Positions 26,718-34,894 of a stretch of DNA of 46,941 nucleotides are shown in pieces. Both the position numbers and the translations under genes were made by a program. Position 1 is the stretch's first letter; each line of letters begins with the position of its first letter. The notes beneath the pieces were generated by a model. It made no database searches. It saw only the letters and a list, made by a program, of their open reading frames with translations, and was not told the origin of the DNA. The stretch is from Betaproteobacteria bacterium (GTDB lineage: Bacteria > Pseudomonadota > Gammaproteobacteria > Burkholderiales > SG8-41), in assembly GCA_947467315.1 (NCBI GenBank), contig CANIID010000004.1, forward strand, positions 1-46,941, read 5' to 3'.

Positions 26718-27173
26718 ATGATAGTTTACGACCTTGAGTGTGAAAACAGCCATCGCTTTGAAGGCTGGTTCGGCTCGGCTGACGACTACGACACACAACT
26801 CAGTGGGAAAATATTGTCGTGTCCAATGTGCAACAGCGGCAACGTGGTGCGTCGCCCGAGCGCGTCGTACGTCAACACTGGCGCTGTTGAAAAGCCGTCG
26901 CGCGAAAAACAAAAGGCGATGGGTGGGGGGGCGCAGCAATACGCGAATGTGTCTCCGGAAATCGTGGCCAGAGTGATCGAGCACATCGTGAAGAATACCG
27001 AGGATGTCGGCAATCGCTTCCCGGAAGAAGCGCGCAAAATTCACTACAACGAAGCGCCGGAGCGCCACATCCGCGGCACGGCGACATCGCAGGACGTGGC
27101 GTCGCTGCGCGACGAAGGCATCGATGTGGTGTCGCTGCCGGTGCCGCCGCATCTCGTCAATAAAATACATTGA
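26718..27173 (+). CDS. DUF1178 family protein
   Basis: The 151-residue protein matches the DUF1178 family, found in proteobacteria and of unknown function. The N-terminus MIVYDLECENSHRFEGWF and CPMCNSGNVVRRPSA suggest a small metal-binding ribbon (C8, C35 and C38 region). The C-terminal half has GNRFPEEARKIHYNEAPERH, another family signature. Its start has no strong ribosome site. The enoyl-CoA hydratase-like gene follows 35 bases downstream and may be cotranscribed. Confidence 0.85.
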   Translation: MIVYDLECENSHRFEGWFGSADDYDTQLSGKILSCPMCNSGNVVRRPSASYVNTGAVEKPSREKQKAMGGGAQQYANVSPEIVARVIEHIVKNTEDVGNRFPEEARKIHYNEAPERHIRGTATSQDVASLRDEGIDVVSLPVPPHLVNKIH

Positions 27174-27208
27174 ACACCTCTTAAAATTCTTTCAATCAGG
27201 ACCAAGCC

Positions 27209-28024
27209 ATGAATCAACCCGGAACCACTTTCCCCACGCTGACCGAAAAACTGCTGGCCATCAAAGAAGGCCATATCGGCTGGATCATTTTCAACAATCC
27301 GGAAAAGCACAACGCGGTGTCGATGGAAATGTGGCAATCGGTGCCGATGGCGTTTGATGCCTTCAACAAAGATCCCGACGTGCGCGTGGTCATCCTCAAG
27401 GGCGCGGGCGAAAAAGCCTTTGTGTCTGGCGCCGATATTTCGCAATTCAAGGAGCGTCGCTCCAGCGCCGACGCGGTGGCGGAATACAACCGCACCTCGG
27501 ATTTCGCCGCCGAGGCGATCCGCAATTGCCCCAAGCCCACCATCGCGATGATTCGCGGGTATTGCATTGGCGGGGGCGCGGCGACGGCCACCAATTGCGA
27601 CATCCGTATCGCCTCCGACGATTCCAAATTCGGCGTGCCCGCCGGCAAGCTCGGCCTGGGTTATCGCTATCCGGGCGTAAAACGGCTGACTGATCTGGTG
27701 GGGCCGCAATTCACCGCAGAAATTTTCTTCACCGCGCGCCAATTCACCGCGCAAGAGGCGCTGACCATGGGCTTAATCAATCGTATGGTGCCGGCCGCCG
27801 AACTTGAAAAACTCACGCGCGAGTACGCCGACACTATCGGCCGTAACGCACCGCTGACGCTGGCGGCCATCAAGCGTTCGTTGATTGAATACGCCAAGGA
27901 CGACGACAAGCGCGACCTCGCGGCATGCGACAAGATGGTCAACGATTGCTTCGCCAGCGAAGATTACAAAGAAGGCCAGACGGCGTTCATGGAAAAGCGC
28001 AAGCCGGTATTCAAAGGCCGCTAA
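27209..28024 (+). CDS. Crotonase-superfamily protein lacking both canonical hydratase glutamates
   Basis: The 271-residue protein has the crotonase fold: oxyanion-hole segments GAGEKAFVSGADISQF and GYCIGGGAATATNCDIRI, and the family FGVPAGKLGLGY region. In enoyl-CoA hydratase the two catalytic glutamates lie in GGGCE and FGxPE; here the aligned residues are A125 and A145. It should therefore not be called a hydratase without care; isomerase, hydrolase or decarboxylase activity, or a different acid/base, are alternatives. AGGA lies upstream of ATG 27209. A Bug receptor gene follows after a short AT-rich gap. Codon use looks like that of its neighbours. Confidence 0.86.
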   Translation: MNQPGTTFPTLTEKLLAIKEGHIGWIIFNNPEKHNAVSMEMWQSVPMAFDAFNKDPDVRVVILKGAGEKAFVSGADISQFKERRSSADAVAEYNRTSDFAAEAIRNCPKPTIAMIRGYCIGGGAATATNCDIRIASDDSKFGVPAGKLGLGYRYPGVKRLTDLVGPQFTAEIFFTARQFTAQEALTMGLINRMVPAAELEKLTREYADTIGRNAPLTLAAIKRSLIEYAKDDDKRDLAACDKMVNDCFASEDYKEGQTAFMEKRKPVFKGR

Positions 28025-28045
28025 AGCACACTCATACAAAATACC

Positions 28046-28063
28046 AATAAAAACATATTGTTA
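28046..28063 (-). repeat. TAASTANNTGTTTTTAAA motif, copy 4
   Basis: On the minus strand this reads TAACAATATGTTTTTATT. It lies one base before the GTG start proposed for the next gene, and runs against the direction of both flanking genes, unlike the other copies. Confidence 0.6.
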
Positions 28064-28064
28064 C

Positions 28065-29057
28065 GTGAATTCTGCATGGCAAAAACTCGCGCGCGGCGCG
28101 AGTTTGTTTTTTGTGGCGATGGGGACTAACGCCGCGCAAACCGCTGCGCCAGTGGCCAGCCCGTATCCGAATCGCCCGGTGCGTTTCATCATCGCGCAAC
28201 TGCCCGGCGGCAACGCCGATATCATCGGGCGCGCGCTGGCGGAGGGTTTGGTCGAAACCTTGGGCCAGCAATTCGTCATCGATAATCGCGGCGGCGCCAG
28301 CGGCATTATCGCGACTGACATGGTGGTGCGTGCCGCGCCCGATGGTCACACGCTGCTGCTGGTGGGCAGTGCCTTCGGCGTGAATCCGGCGGTCACGCGC
28401 AAGCTGCCGTATGACCCGCTGCGCGATCTCGCGGCCATTTCCCTGGTGGCGACAGCGCCGAACTTGCTGGTCGTCGGGTCATCGCTGCCGATCAAATCCG
28501 TGCCCGAGCTCATTGCAGCCGCAAAAGCCAAGCCGGGACAACTGACCTTCGGTTCGTCCGCGCCGCTAGGCTCTCCCCATTTGGCCGGTGAATTGTTCAA
28601 GATGATGACCGGCACCGAAATGGCGCATGTGCCTTACAAGGGCGCTGCCGCCGCGCTGATCGATGTCATCAGCGGGCGCATTTCCATGAGTTTCGCCAGC
28701 ATGCCCAGCGCAATGGTGCATGTGCGCAGCGGTCGGCTGCGTGGTATCGCAGTGACCAGTCTCAAGCGTTCGAAAACGTTGCCGGAGTTGCCGACCATAG
28801 CAGAGTCGGGACTGCCGGGTTTTGAAACCTCGGCGTGGCAGGGGTTTCTGGCGCCGGCGGGTACGCCACCGCACGTCATCGCTGCCTTGAACGCAGCGGC
28901 GGCTAAATCGATGCATCGCCCGATCATGAAAGAACGTCTCGCGGCGGATGGCGCGGAAGCCGTGGCCAGTTCACCGCAGGAGTTTTCCACCTACGCGCGT
29001 AACGAAATCGCCAAATGGACGAAAGTCGTGCGTGCGGCGGGCATCACCGTCGAATAA
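28065..29057 (+). CDS. Bug/TctC-type periplasmic substrate-binding protein
   Basis: The 330-residue product has the Bug core (YPNRPVRFIIAQLPGGNADI, the ligand loop AAPDGHTLL, and VPYKGAAAALIDVISG). GTG 28065 gives a plausible signal peptide (NSAWQKLARGASLFFVAMGT), whereas an ATG further in (28116 region) would leave none and earlier in-frame starts lie inside the previous gene. No Shine-Dalgarno sequence precedes the GTG. It follows the crotonase-like gene by about 40 bases. Substrate unknown; no transporter membrane genes are adjacent. Confidence 0.86.
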   Translation: MNSAWQKLARGASLFFVAMGTNAAQTAAPVASPYPNRPVRFIIAQLPGGNADIIGRALAEGLVETLGQQFVIDNRGGASGIIATDMVVRAAPDGHTLLLVGSAFGVNPAVTRKLPYDPLRDLAAISLVATAPNLLVVGSSLPIKSVPELIAAAKAKPGQLTFGSSAPLGSPHLAGELFKMMTGTEMAHVPYKGAAAALIDVISGRISMSFASMPSAMVHVRSGRLRGIAVTSLKRSKTLPELPTIAESGLPGFETSAWQGFLAPAGTPPHVIAALNAAAAKSMHRPIMKERLAADGAEAVASSPQEFSTYARNEIAKWTKVVRAAGITVE

Positions 29058-29128
29058 CTTTTATCAGGGTAAACCAGGAAAAACCAGGAGTGGCGCGTGG
29101 CACGCTTGAAGACATAAAGACTTGAGTA

Positions 29129-29347
29129 TTATTGTGCCGCCCAACGTACCATGAAGCGCGCCAACAACACCAACAGCGTCACCACCACGCCACCGGCGAT
29201 CAGCGCGCCAACGATCACTTGCGGCAAACTGACTTTCACGCCGTCGCGTTCCCACGTGCCTTTCTTGCCGATCATGCACAGGCCCCAGAACATGGTGGCG
29301 GCCACTTGGGCGAACGTGGCTTTCTTGGTGGGCGGGTCGGCAGGCAA
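29129..29347 (-). CDS. DUF2970 family small membrane protein
   Basis: The 72-residue product has the DUF2970 pattern: a start of the type TKKATFAQVAATMFWGLCMI, a charged stretch GKKGTWERD, then QVIVGALIAGGVVVTLLVLL as a single membrane segment and a short basic end. These are small proteobacterial inner-membrane proteins of unknown role. The start is uncertain: TTG 29347 with TTGGAA upstream fits the family length, but ATG 29404 is possible and would overlap the divergent chaperone-like gene. It is convergent with the Bug gene at 28065-29057. Confidence 0.65.
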   Translation of the reverse strand: MPADPPTKKATFAQVAATMFWGLCMIGKKGTWERDGVKVSLPQVIVGALIAGGVVVTLLVLLARFMVRWAAQ

Positions 29348-29375
29348 TGTGTGATTTCCAATCGTTAGGAATTTG

Positions 29376-30686
29376 ATGCAATCGAAGGCAGTCCCGTTAT
29401 ACATCGGCATCGACTTTGGCACCACAAATACCGTGGTATCCCTTTGCGACGGCGCAGGCACGACACGCACCTTGCAGTATCCGTCATCGCAGGGGGCGCT
29501 TTCAACGTTTCGTTCAATCCTGTGCTACGTCAGCGACGACTCAGATGGCCTGCATCCGCAAACACGCGTGTTTTGCGGCCCGGCCGCCATCGACGCCTTT
29601 TTGCAGCACAGTGAAGACGCGCGCCTGATTCAATCGATCAAGACGTTTCTGTCGAGCAAATCGTTTTCGAAATCGGCGATCCACGGCCGCGAATACACGC
29701 TGGAACAACTGATCGCAGATTTCCTGCGCGGGCTGGTGCAGGTTGGGCAATGGCCCGATCAGCAGATTGATTTTTCCAGAGCCATCACGGTGGGACGCCC
29801 GGTGCGCTTTGCCGGCAGCGACGGCGCCGCGGGCGACGCGGTGGCGGAAACGCGCCTGCGCTCCGCTTTTGCAATGGCGGGGTTCACGGGGATCAATTTT
29901 GCACTGGAACCTGAAGCCGCCGCATACTTTTTCGCGCGGCGCTTAAAACAACCCGCCACCGTGCTGGTGGCTGATTTTGGCGGCGGCACCAGTGACTTCT
30001 CCATCGTGAAATTCGACCCGACGACAGGAGCTACGCAGGCGCTGGCGCACGCCGGCGTCGGCATCGCGGGCGACACGCTGGATTTTCGCATTATCGACAA
30101 CGTGATTGCGCCGGCGTTCGGCAAAGGCAGCCGCTTTCGCCCCGAGGACAAATGGCTCGACGTGCCGAAATGGATTTACTTCGAGTTCGAACATTGGCAC
30201 CGGCTTTCATTTCTGAAACGGCCGGCGGTATTGCGCGAACTGCGCGCGATGGAACAGGTGAGCGACAGCCCGGAAAAAATCGCGCGGCTGCGGCTGTTTC
30301 TGGAACAGGAATTGGGTTTTCATCTGTATCAGGCCGTCAACCAGTGCAAGACAGCCTTGTCCCGGTCGGAGCACGCCACGCTCACGTTTTCGCATGCATC
30401 GATCGAGCTGAGTTGCCCGGTTAGCCGCAGCGATTTTGAGCAGTGGATAGCACCTGACGTCACCGCCATCGAAGCCGCCTGCAGCGATGTACTGGCGCAG
30501 GCCGACATGACGGCGCAGGATATCTCCGTGGTGTTCATGACCGGCGGCACGTCGTTTGTACCGCTCATCCGCCGGCGTTTCGAAACGCGTTTTGGCGCGG
30601 AGAAAATCGTCGCTGGCGACGAATTTGTATCCGTCGGCAGCGGACTTGCCTTGCTGGCGCGGGAACGGTCTATAAATAAACCCTAA
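29376..30686 (+). CDS. Hsp70-family protein, YegD-like
   Basis: The 436-residue protein has the actin-like ATPase fold of Hsp70: IGIDFGTTNTVVSL at the N-terminus, VADFGGGTSDFSIVKF in the middle and FMTGGTSFVPLIRRRF near the end. It lacks the DnaK substrate-binding domain and linker, which matches YegD and relatives. Their function is poorly known; a chaperone-like ATPase in the cytoplasm is likely. ATG 29376 has AGGA upstream. It is convergent with the DUF349 gene, ending 12 bases from it, where motif copy 5 bridges the stop codons. Confidence 0.9.
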   Translation: MQSKAVPLYIGIDFGTTNTVVSLCDGAGTTRTLQYPSSQGALSTFRSILCYVSDDSDGLHPQTRVFCGPAAIDAFLQHSEDARLIQSIKTFLSSKSFSKSAIHGREYTLEQLIADFLRGLVQVGQWPDQQIDFSRAITVGRPVRFAGSDGAAGDAVAETRLRSAFAMAGFTGINFALEPEAAAYFFARRLKQPATVLVADFGGGTSDFSIVKFDPTTGATQALAHAGVGIAGDTLDFRIIDNVIAPAFGKGSRFRPEDKWLDVPKWIYFEFEHWHRLSFLKRPAVLRELRAMEQVSDSPEKIARLRLFLEQELGFHLYQAVNQCKTALSRSEHATLTFSHASIELSCPVSRSDFEQWIAPDVTAIEAACSDVLAQADMTAQDISVVFMTGGTSFVPLIRRRFETRFGAEKIVAGDEFVSVGSGLALLARERSINKP

Positions 30687-30701
30687 AAAAACAGGTAGTT
30701 A
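30684..30701 (-). repeat. TAASTANNTGTTTTTAAA motif, copy 5
   Basis: On the minus strand this reads TAACTACCTGTTTTTTTA. Its first three bases are the DUF349 gene stop codon, and its far end reaches the YegD-like stop on the plus strand. Confidence 0.6.
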
Positions 30702-33335
30702 CACTAACCGTCGATTACGCACGGCAGTCACGATTTTCAGCAGACGTTGACGCGAACTGTCATCCGGGTGCGGCGTCGCGGCAGCGACCAGCAGCCAGCG
30801 CTCGATGTCCGCCGGTGTGGTCGCGACGTTCTGGCGGCCTTCCATCGCGTTTTTCAGCGCCAGAATTTTCATGCGCTGACGCGCTGCGTGAAAATCTTCC
30901 GGGCTTTCAATGCTGCACGCGACTTCCAGATTCAACAAAATATCGGGCAAGGTCTCGGCGGTACTTTTGTTGCCCGCCTTGGCGGTGGGTGCAGTTACCG
31001 CTGCCGCGGGTTGGTTGCCGCGAAACCGCGCTTCCATTTTGGCTTTCCATGTTTCCGGAAACTGCTCGATGGCGTTCCAGCGCGCGTCGAGTTCGTCGGT
31101 GCCGGCATCCGCCGACTCACGCTCGCCGCACAACGTCATGGCCGTCAGCAGCGCCTCGTAGCGTGCTTGTGCCGCGTGCGTGGCGAGTTCGCCGATGCGC
31201 GCGCTCGCGGCTTCGCGTGCCGCGCGATAACGGGCATCGAGCTTGGCGGCTTGGGCACGCGGCACTTCTTCTGCGGCGCGCCATTCCGTATCCGCCTCGG
31301 CCAGCGCGCGCTTGATGTCGGCGGCGGTGGTGGCGTGGGCGAGGGCGGCGACACGCTCGATGATGGCGGCGCGCGCCTGCTGCTTGGCGCTGACAGCGGC
31401 TTCGCCGGCGGCGCGTGCCGCATCGCGCGCGGTAAAAATAGAATCGGTGGCGGATTTGAATGCCATCCACAGCGCGTTTTCGTCGCGTCGCGGCAACGGC
31501 ATGGCTTTGGCCACTGCCTGCCATTGTGTTTGCAGTTTGCGCACCTTATCGATGATGTCGCGCGCGGACACGTCCGACGCGGCCAATTCCTTCGCGCCTG
31601 CAATCAACTGTTCGCGCTGGCTGCGTGCGTCGCCATAGGCGGCTTTCAGCGGGGCCGAGAGCGTTTGCGCCGCTGCCGTATAACGCGCGGTAATGCCTTT
31701 GTCGCCGTGCAGCGCTTTGCGCGGCACGGTGTGTTCCACCGGGCCGAGCTTGCGCCACGCCACTTGCGCCTCATCCAGCGTTTGGCTGACGGCGCGCCAG
31801 TCGGGCTTGGCGCCGGGTACGGTCGCGGCCTCCGGTGATGCCGTTTCCGGCGCGGGCGGGAAATATTTTGCCGCGGCTTCGATCAAGCCGGTGACGATGA
31901 CTTCGCGCGCGGCCAGGTTTTCCGTGCGCGCTTGTTTAAGTTTTTCCAGATGGGCGGCGACCGGCACGTACGCGGTCTCCAGCGCGCCATCAAACGCCAG
32001 CCACAGCGCCTGACTGGATGCGCCGCCGAGCTTGTCGAGTTCTTTCCAGCGTTCACGCAATTTGTCGATGGCCTCGGCATGCGCTTTGATGGCGATTTTT
32101 TCGCCGGCTTGCGTCGCCATGACCTGCGCTTCGGCCACCAGTTGCTCGCGCCCTTGGCGCCCGCCCCAGCGTTGCCAGTCTTGCAGGCGGCGCTGCTCGG
32201 CACGCAACACTTCAATGCGTTGGCTGAGCGCGGCATTCACGGCGCCGCGCTTGAGTGCGTGATCGATGGTGGTCAGCAGGCGCGTCAGATCCGCGACATG
32301 GCCGCCGGCCTGTGCCGCCTCGGCGGCATCAACATCGTGCTGGATGGCGCTTAGGCGCTGTTTGTTTTGCTCGGTGCGCCGGGCGCGTTCCTGCGCGCTT
32401 TGCGTATCCTGTTCGCGCCGCCGCTCTTCCGTGCCGGCGTTGCGCCAATCGGCGAAGCGCGTGGCCAGCGCCGTGTGCAGCGCACCTTCGGACATTTCCG
32501 GAAAGCCGCGCCACTGTTCGATCATCTGTTTTTCGTGGGCTTCGTCCACGATGCCGGACGCGGGCAGCGACTGCAAAAAAGCCGCGCGCTGCGCCACGCT
32601 GGAGGCCAACGCCAGCAAGCGGTTGGCGGCATCGCGTTTATCGTGGCAACGTGCATCCTCACCCTCCGGCACGTGCTGCACCAAGTCCAACAACGCCACG
32701 GCCAACGATTCGGATTCGCCCGGCGACGTGATGCCTTGCGCAATGTCCGGCAGGCAGGCGTTCAACGCCGCCATGGCGTTATCCGCCGCGCCGAGCCAGC
32801 GCGTGAGCGCTTGGGCATGCTCACCCTGCGAGCGCACGCGGTGGGCCAGCTGCGCGCTGACGGCGGAAAATTCCGCCGCCACCGCCGCATCCAGCAACGT
32901 ATGGTTGACCGCTGCCCACGCCTGATCGAGTTCAATCACGCGATTGACGGGAATCAGTTCCTGCGCGAGCAGGGTGCGTGCGCTTGCGATCAACGCCACG
33001 GCTTCGTCGGTCGCCACGCGCGTGCCACTGGCCGCTTCCCAGCGTGATTTCGCCGCGCGGTACAACCGCTTGTCGTGCTCGCGGAAATCATGCATCGCCT
33101 GCTTGAAGGCATTTTCCTGCGTCAGCGCTTCGATAGCGGCGAGCTTGAGTTCGACCGTGGGGGCCTCATGCGCCAATTGCAGCATAGCCGTATCGTCGGA
33201 CGCCGCCGCCTGTATTTTGCCGTGCCAGGTTTGGATGTCTTCCGGCGACAGGGCAGAGGGCGCCGCGTTGGGCTGTGGCGCGCTGTCCGGCGTGGGGTAG
33301 GGGGGGGCGTCTTTTTTGAATAGATAATCGAGCAC
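30699..33335 (-). CDS. DUF349 repeat protein
   Basis: This 878-residue, mostly helical protein starts with MLDYLFKKDA, a typical opening for large beta- and gammaproteobacterial DUF349 proteins, and has several DUF349-type repeats recognisable by W-KA-RF patterns (LREHDKRLYRAAKSRWE-like, LRERWKELDKLGG, WQAVAKAMPLP, DTEWRAAEEVPRAQ). It has no signal or membrane segment, so it is cytoplasmic. The role is unknown; proteins of this type have been linked to stress and DNA-related phenotypes in some species, which is not evidence here. The start is GTG 33335, chosen by family N-terminus, with no good ribosome site. Confidence 0.85.
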   Translation of the reverse strand: MLDYLFKKDAPPYPTPDSAPQPNAAPSALSPEDIQTWHGKIQAAASDDTAMLQLAHEAPTVELKLAAIEALTQENAFKQAMHDFREHDKRLYRAAKSRWEAASGTRVATDEAVALIASARTLLAQELIPVNRVIELDQAWAAVNHTLLDAAVAAEFSAVSAQLAHRVRSQGEHAQALTRWLGAADNAMAALNACLPDIAQGITSPGESESLAVALLDLVQHVPEGEDARCHDKRDAANRLLALASSVAQRAAFLQSLPASGIVDEAHEKQMIEQWRGFPEMSEGALHTALATRFADWRNAGTEERRREQDTQSAQERARRTEQNKQRLSAIQHDVDAAEAAQAGGHVADLTRLLTTIDHALKRGAVNAALSQRIEVLRAEQRRLQDWQRWGGRQGREQLVAEAQVMATQAGEKIAIKAHAEAIDKLRERWKELDKLGGASSQALWLAFDGALETAYVPVAAHLEKLKQARTENLAAREVIVTGLIEAAAKYFPPAPETASPEAATVPGAKPDWRAVSQTLDEAQVAWRKLGPVEHTVPRKALHGDKGITARYTAAAQTLSAPLKAAYGDARSQREQLIAGAKELAASDVSARDIIDKVRKLQTQWQAVAKAMPLPRRDENALWMAFKSATDSIFTARDAARAAGEAAVSAKQQARAAIIERVAALAHATTAADIKRALAEADTEWRAAEEVPRAQAAKLDARYRAAREAASARIGELATHAAQARYEALLTAMTLCGERESADAGTDELDARWNAIEQFPETWKAKMEARFRGNQPAAAVTAPTAKAGNKSTAETLPDILLNLEVACSIESPEDFHAARQRMKILALKNAMEGRQNVATTPADIERWLLVAAATPHPDDSSRQRLLKIVTAVRNRRLV

Positions 33336-33537
33336 GGGGCGAGCGCCAAAAAAATTAAGAGAAGTGAAACAGGATTAAGGGTACATTGTGACACTGAACG
33401 GGGCGGCATGACGTGCTTGAGCGTGCTTGCGGTCAAACCGGCCCGCAAAGCGGGTATTGTAGTATTTCAGGCGTGTTGTATTGCAATTTTGTGTTGCATG
33501 CCGCGCCACGCAACGACATTCCAGGAGTTTTTCCGTT

Positions 33538-33771
33538 ATGGCATTAAGCGCTACCGTGGTGGGGCCCGAGGTCGAACCGGGCCGCTACCGTCATTATAAG
33601 GGCAACGAATACGAGGTCATCGGCATGGCCCGTCATTCGGAATCGCATGAAATGATGGTGGTGTACCGGCCTTTGTATGGCGAGGGCGGGTTGTGGGTGC
33701 GGCCAGCGGCGATGTTTGTCGAAGATGTCATCATCGATGGCAAAACGCAGCCGCGTTTCGCGCGAATTTAA
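33538..33771 (+). CDS. DUF1653 domain protein
   Basis: This 77-residue protein is a stand-alone DUF1653 domain: VEPGRYRHYKGNEYEVIGMA, then ESHEMMVVYRPLYGEGGLWV and an acidic C-terminal stretch with RPAAMFVEDV. The family is small, soluble and of unknown function. CAGGAG lies 11 bases before ATG 33538; upstream in-frame starts are not supported. The GTPase gene follows after 23 bases, so the two may share a transcript. Confidence 0.85.
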   Translation: MALSATVVGPEVEPGRYRHYKGNEYEVIGMARHSESHEMMVVYRPLYGEGGLWVRPAAMFVEDVIIDGKTQPRFARI

Positions 33772-33794
33772 CGTCACCCCATGGTGTAACCCTC

Positions 33795-34700
33795 GTGTCC
33801 AACGCATCCATCAATTGGTTTCCCGGCCATATGGCCGTCGCCGTCAAAAAAGTCAAAGAGGCGATGGCCGAGCAGGATATGGTGATCGAAGTGCTCGACG
33901 CGCGCTGTCCGATGGCCAGCGCCAATCCCATGGTCGAAACCCTGCGCAAGCATCGCCAGCGGCCGTGTCTCAAAGTGCTTAACAAAATGGATCTGGCCGA
34001 TCCGCAAGCCACGCAGGCGTGGTTGACGTTTTTCAATGCGCAGAAGGATGTCACGGCCATCGCAATTTCGTGCAAGAAGCCCGGCGAGGCGGCCAAGGTG
34101 CTGGCTGCGGCGAAAAAACTCGCGCCGCACCGTAATGAAAATCTGAAACCGCTGCGCATGCTGATTATGGGTGTGCCGAACGTCGGCAAATCCACATTAA
34201 TCAATGCGCTGCTGAAACGGCGCGCCGCCAAGGTGGGCGATGAGCCGGCGGTGACCAAGGCGCTGGCGCGTTACGATTTATCGGCTACCGCGATTCTCAC
34301 CGACACGCCGGGGTTGATGTGGCCGCGCATTGAATATCCGAGCGACGGCTCGATGCTGGCGGCCAGTCACCTGATCGGCACCAAGGCGTATTTTGAATCC
34401 GAGGTGGCGGAAGCACTGGGGGAAATTTTTCTCGAACGTTATCCGCAGGTGCTTACCGCGCGCTACAACCTGCACGCCGTGGCCGAGCCGCAAAAGCTCG
34501 ACGGCGTGAGCGTGATTGAAGCCGTCGCCGCGAAGCGCGGCTACCGCCTCAAGGGCGGCGCGTTCGATCTGGAAAAAGCCGCCATCACCCTGCTCGGCGA
34601 TTACCGCAGCGGCGCGCTGGGACGCGTGAGCCTGGAAACGCCGGCATCGCGCGCCCGTCAAGTCGCGCTGGCGGAGCCTGCGGTGATCGATCCAGGTTAA
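33795..34700 (+). CDS. Ribosome-biogenesis GTPase, YlqF/RbgA family
   Basis: The product from GTG 33795 is 301 residues. It has the circularly permuted G motifs of the YlqF/RbgA/YawG group in the order NKMD, GVPNVGKST and DTPGLMWP, and opens with the family INWFPGHMAVAVKK. RbgA acts in late assembly of the large ribosomal subunit in Bacillus; a similar role is assumed. The start must lie before WFPGHM; GTG 33795 is the nearest in-frame option, as the longer frame reads through the end of the previous gene. Confidence 0.9.
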   Translation: MSNASINWFPGHMAVAVKKVKEAMAEQDMVIEVLDARCPMASANPMVETLRKHRQRPCLKVLNKMDLADPQATQAWLTFFNAQKDVTAIAISCKKPGEAAKVLAAAKKLAPHRNENLKPLRMLIMGVPNVGKSTLINALLKRRAAKVGDEPAVTKALARYDLSATAILTDTPGLMWPRIEYPSDGSMLAASHLIGTKAYFESEVAEALGEIFLERYPQVLTARYNLHAVAEPQKLDGVSVIEAVAAKRGYRLKGGAFDLEKAAITLLGDYRSGALGRVSLETPASRARQVALAEPAVIDPG

Positions 34701-34751
34701 GGGATTAAGGCAAGGCCGCCCCACGAAGCAGCGTGTGCCCCATGGCGCACA

Positions 34752-34780
34752 TTGCCTCTGCTGCGTCCTGCGCCTATAAT
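34752..34780 (+). promoter_or_regulatory. Candidate sigma-70 promoter of the 3-hydroxyacyl-CoA dehydrogenase operon
   Basis: TTGCCT (34752-34757) and a perfect TATAAT (34775-34780) are separated by 17 bases. Transcription from about 34787 would give a leader of roughly 108 bases that contains motif copy 6. It faces the gene at 34895. Confidence 0.6.
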
Positions 34781-34811
34781 TCGGGGCTCGTTTCCATCCG
34801 ATAGAATATCA

Positions 34812-34829
34812 TAAGTATTTGTTATTAAA
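34812..34829 (+). repeat. TAASTANNTGTTTTTAAA motif, copy 6
   Basis: Reads TAAGTATTTGTTATTAAA with one change in the T-run. It is 112 bases after the YlqF-like stop and 66 bases before ATG 34895, probably in the leader of that gene. Confidence 0.65.
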
Positions 34830-34894
34830 CAATATTTAATTACCGCGGCTGCCGGCATGGCCACGCGCATACACAGTCACACTAAGGGGATTTC

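Noticed and set aside
30747-31838. 363-codon plus-strand frame opposite the DUF349 gene
   Set aside because: Shadow of a repeat-rich helical protein; no start signal or domain.
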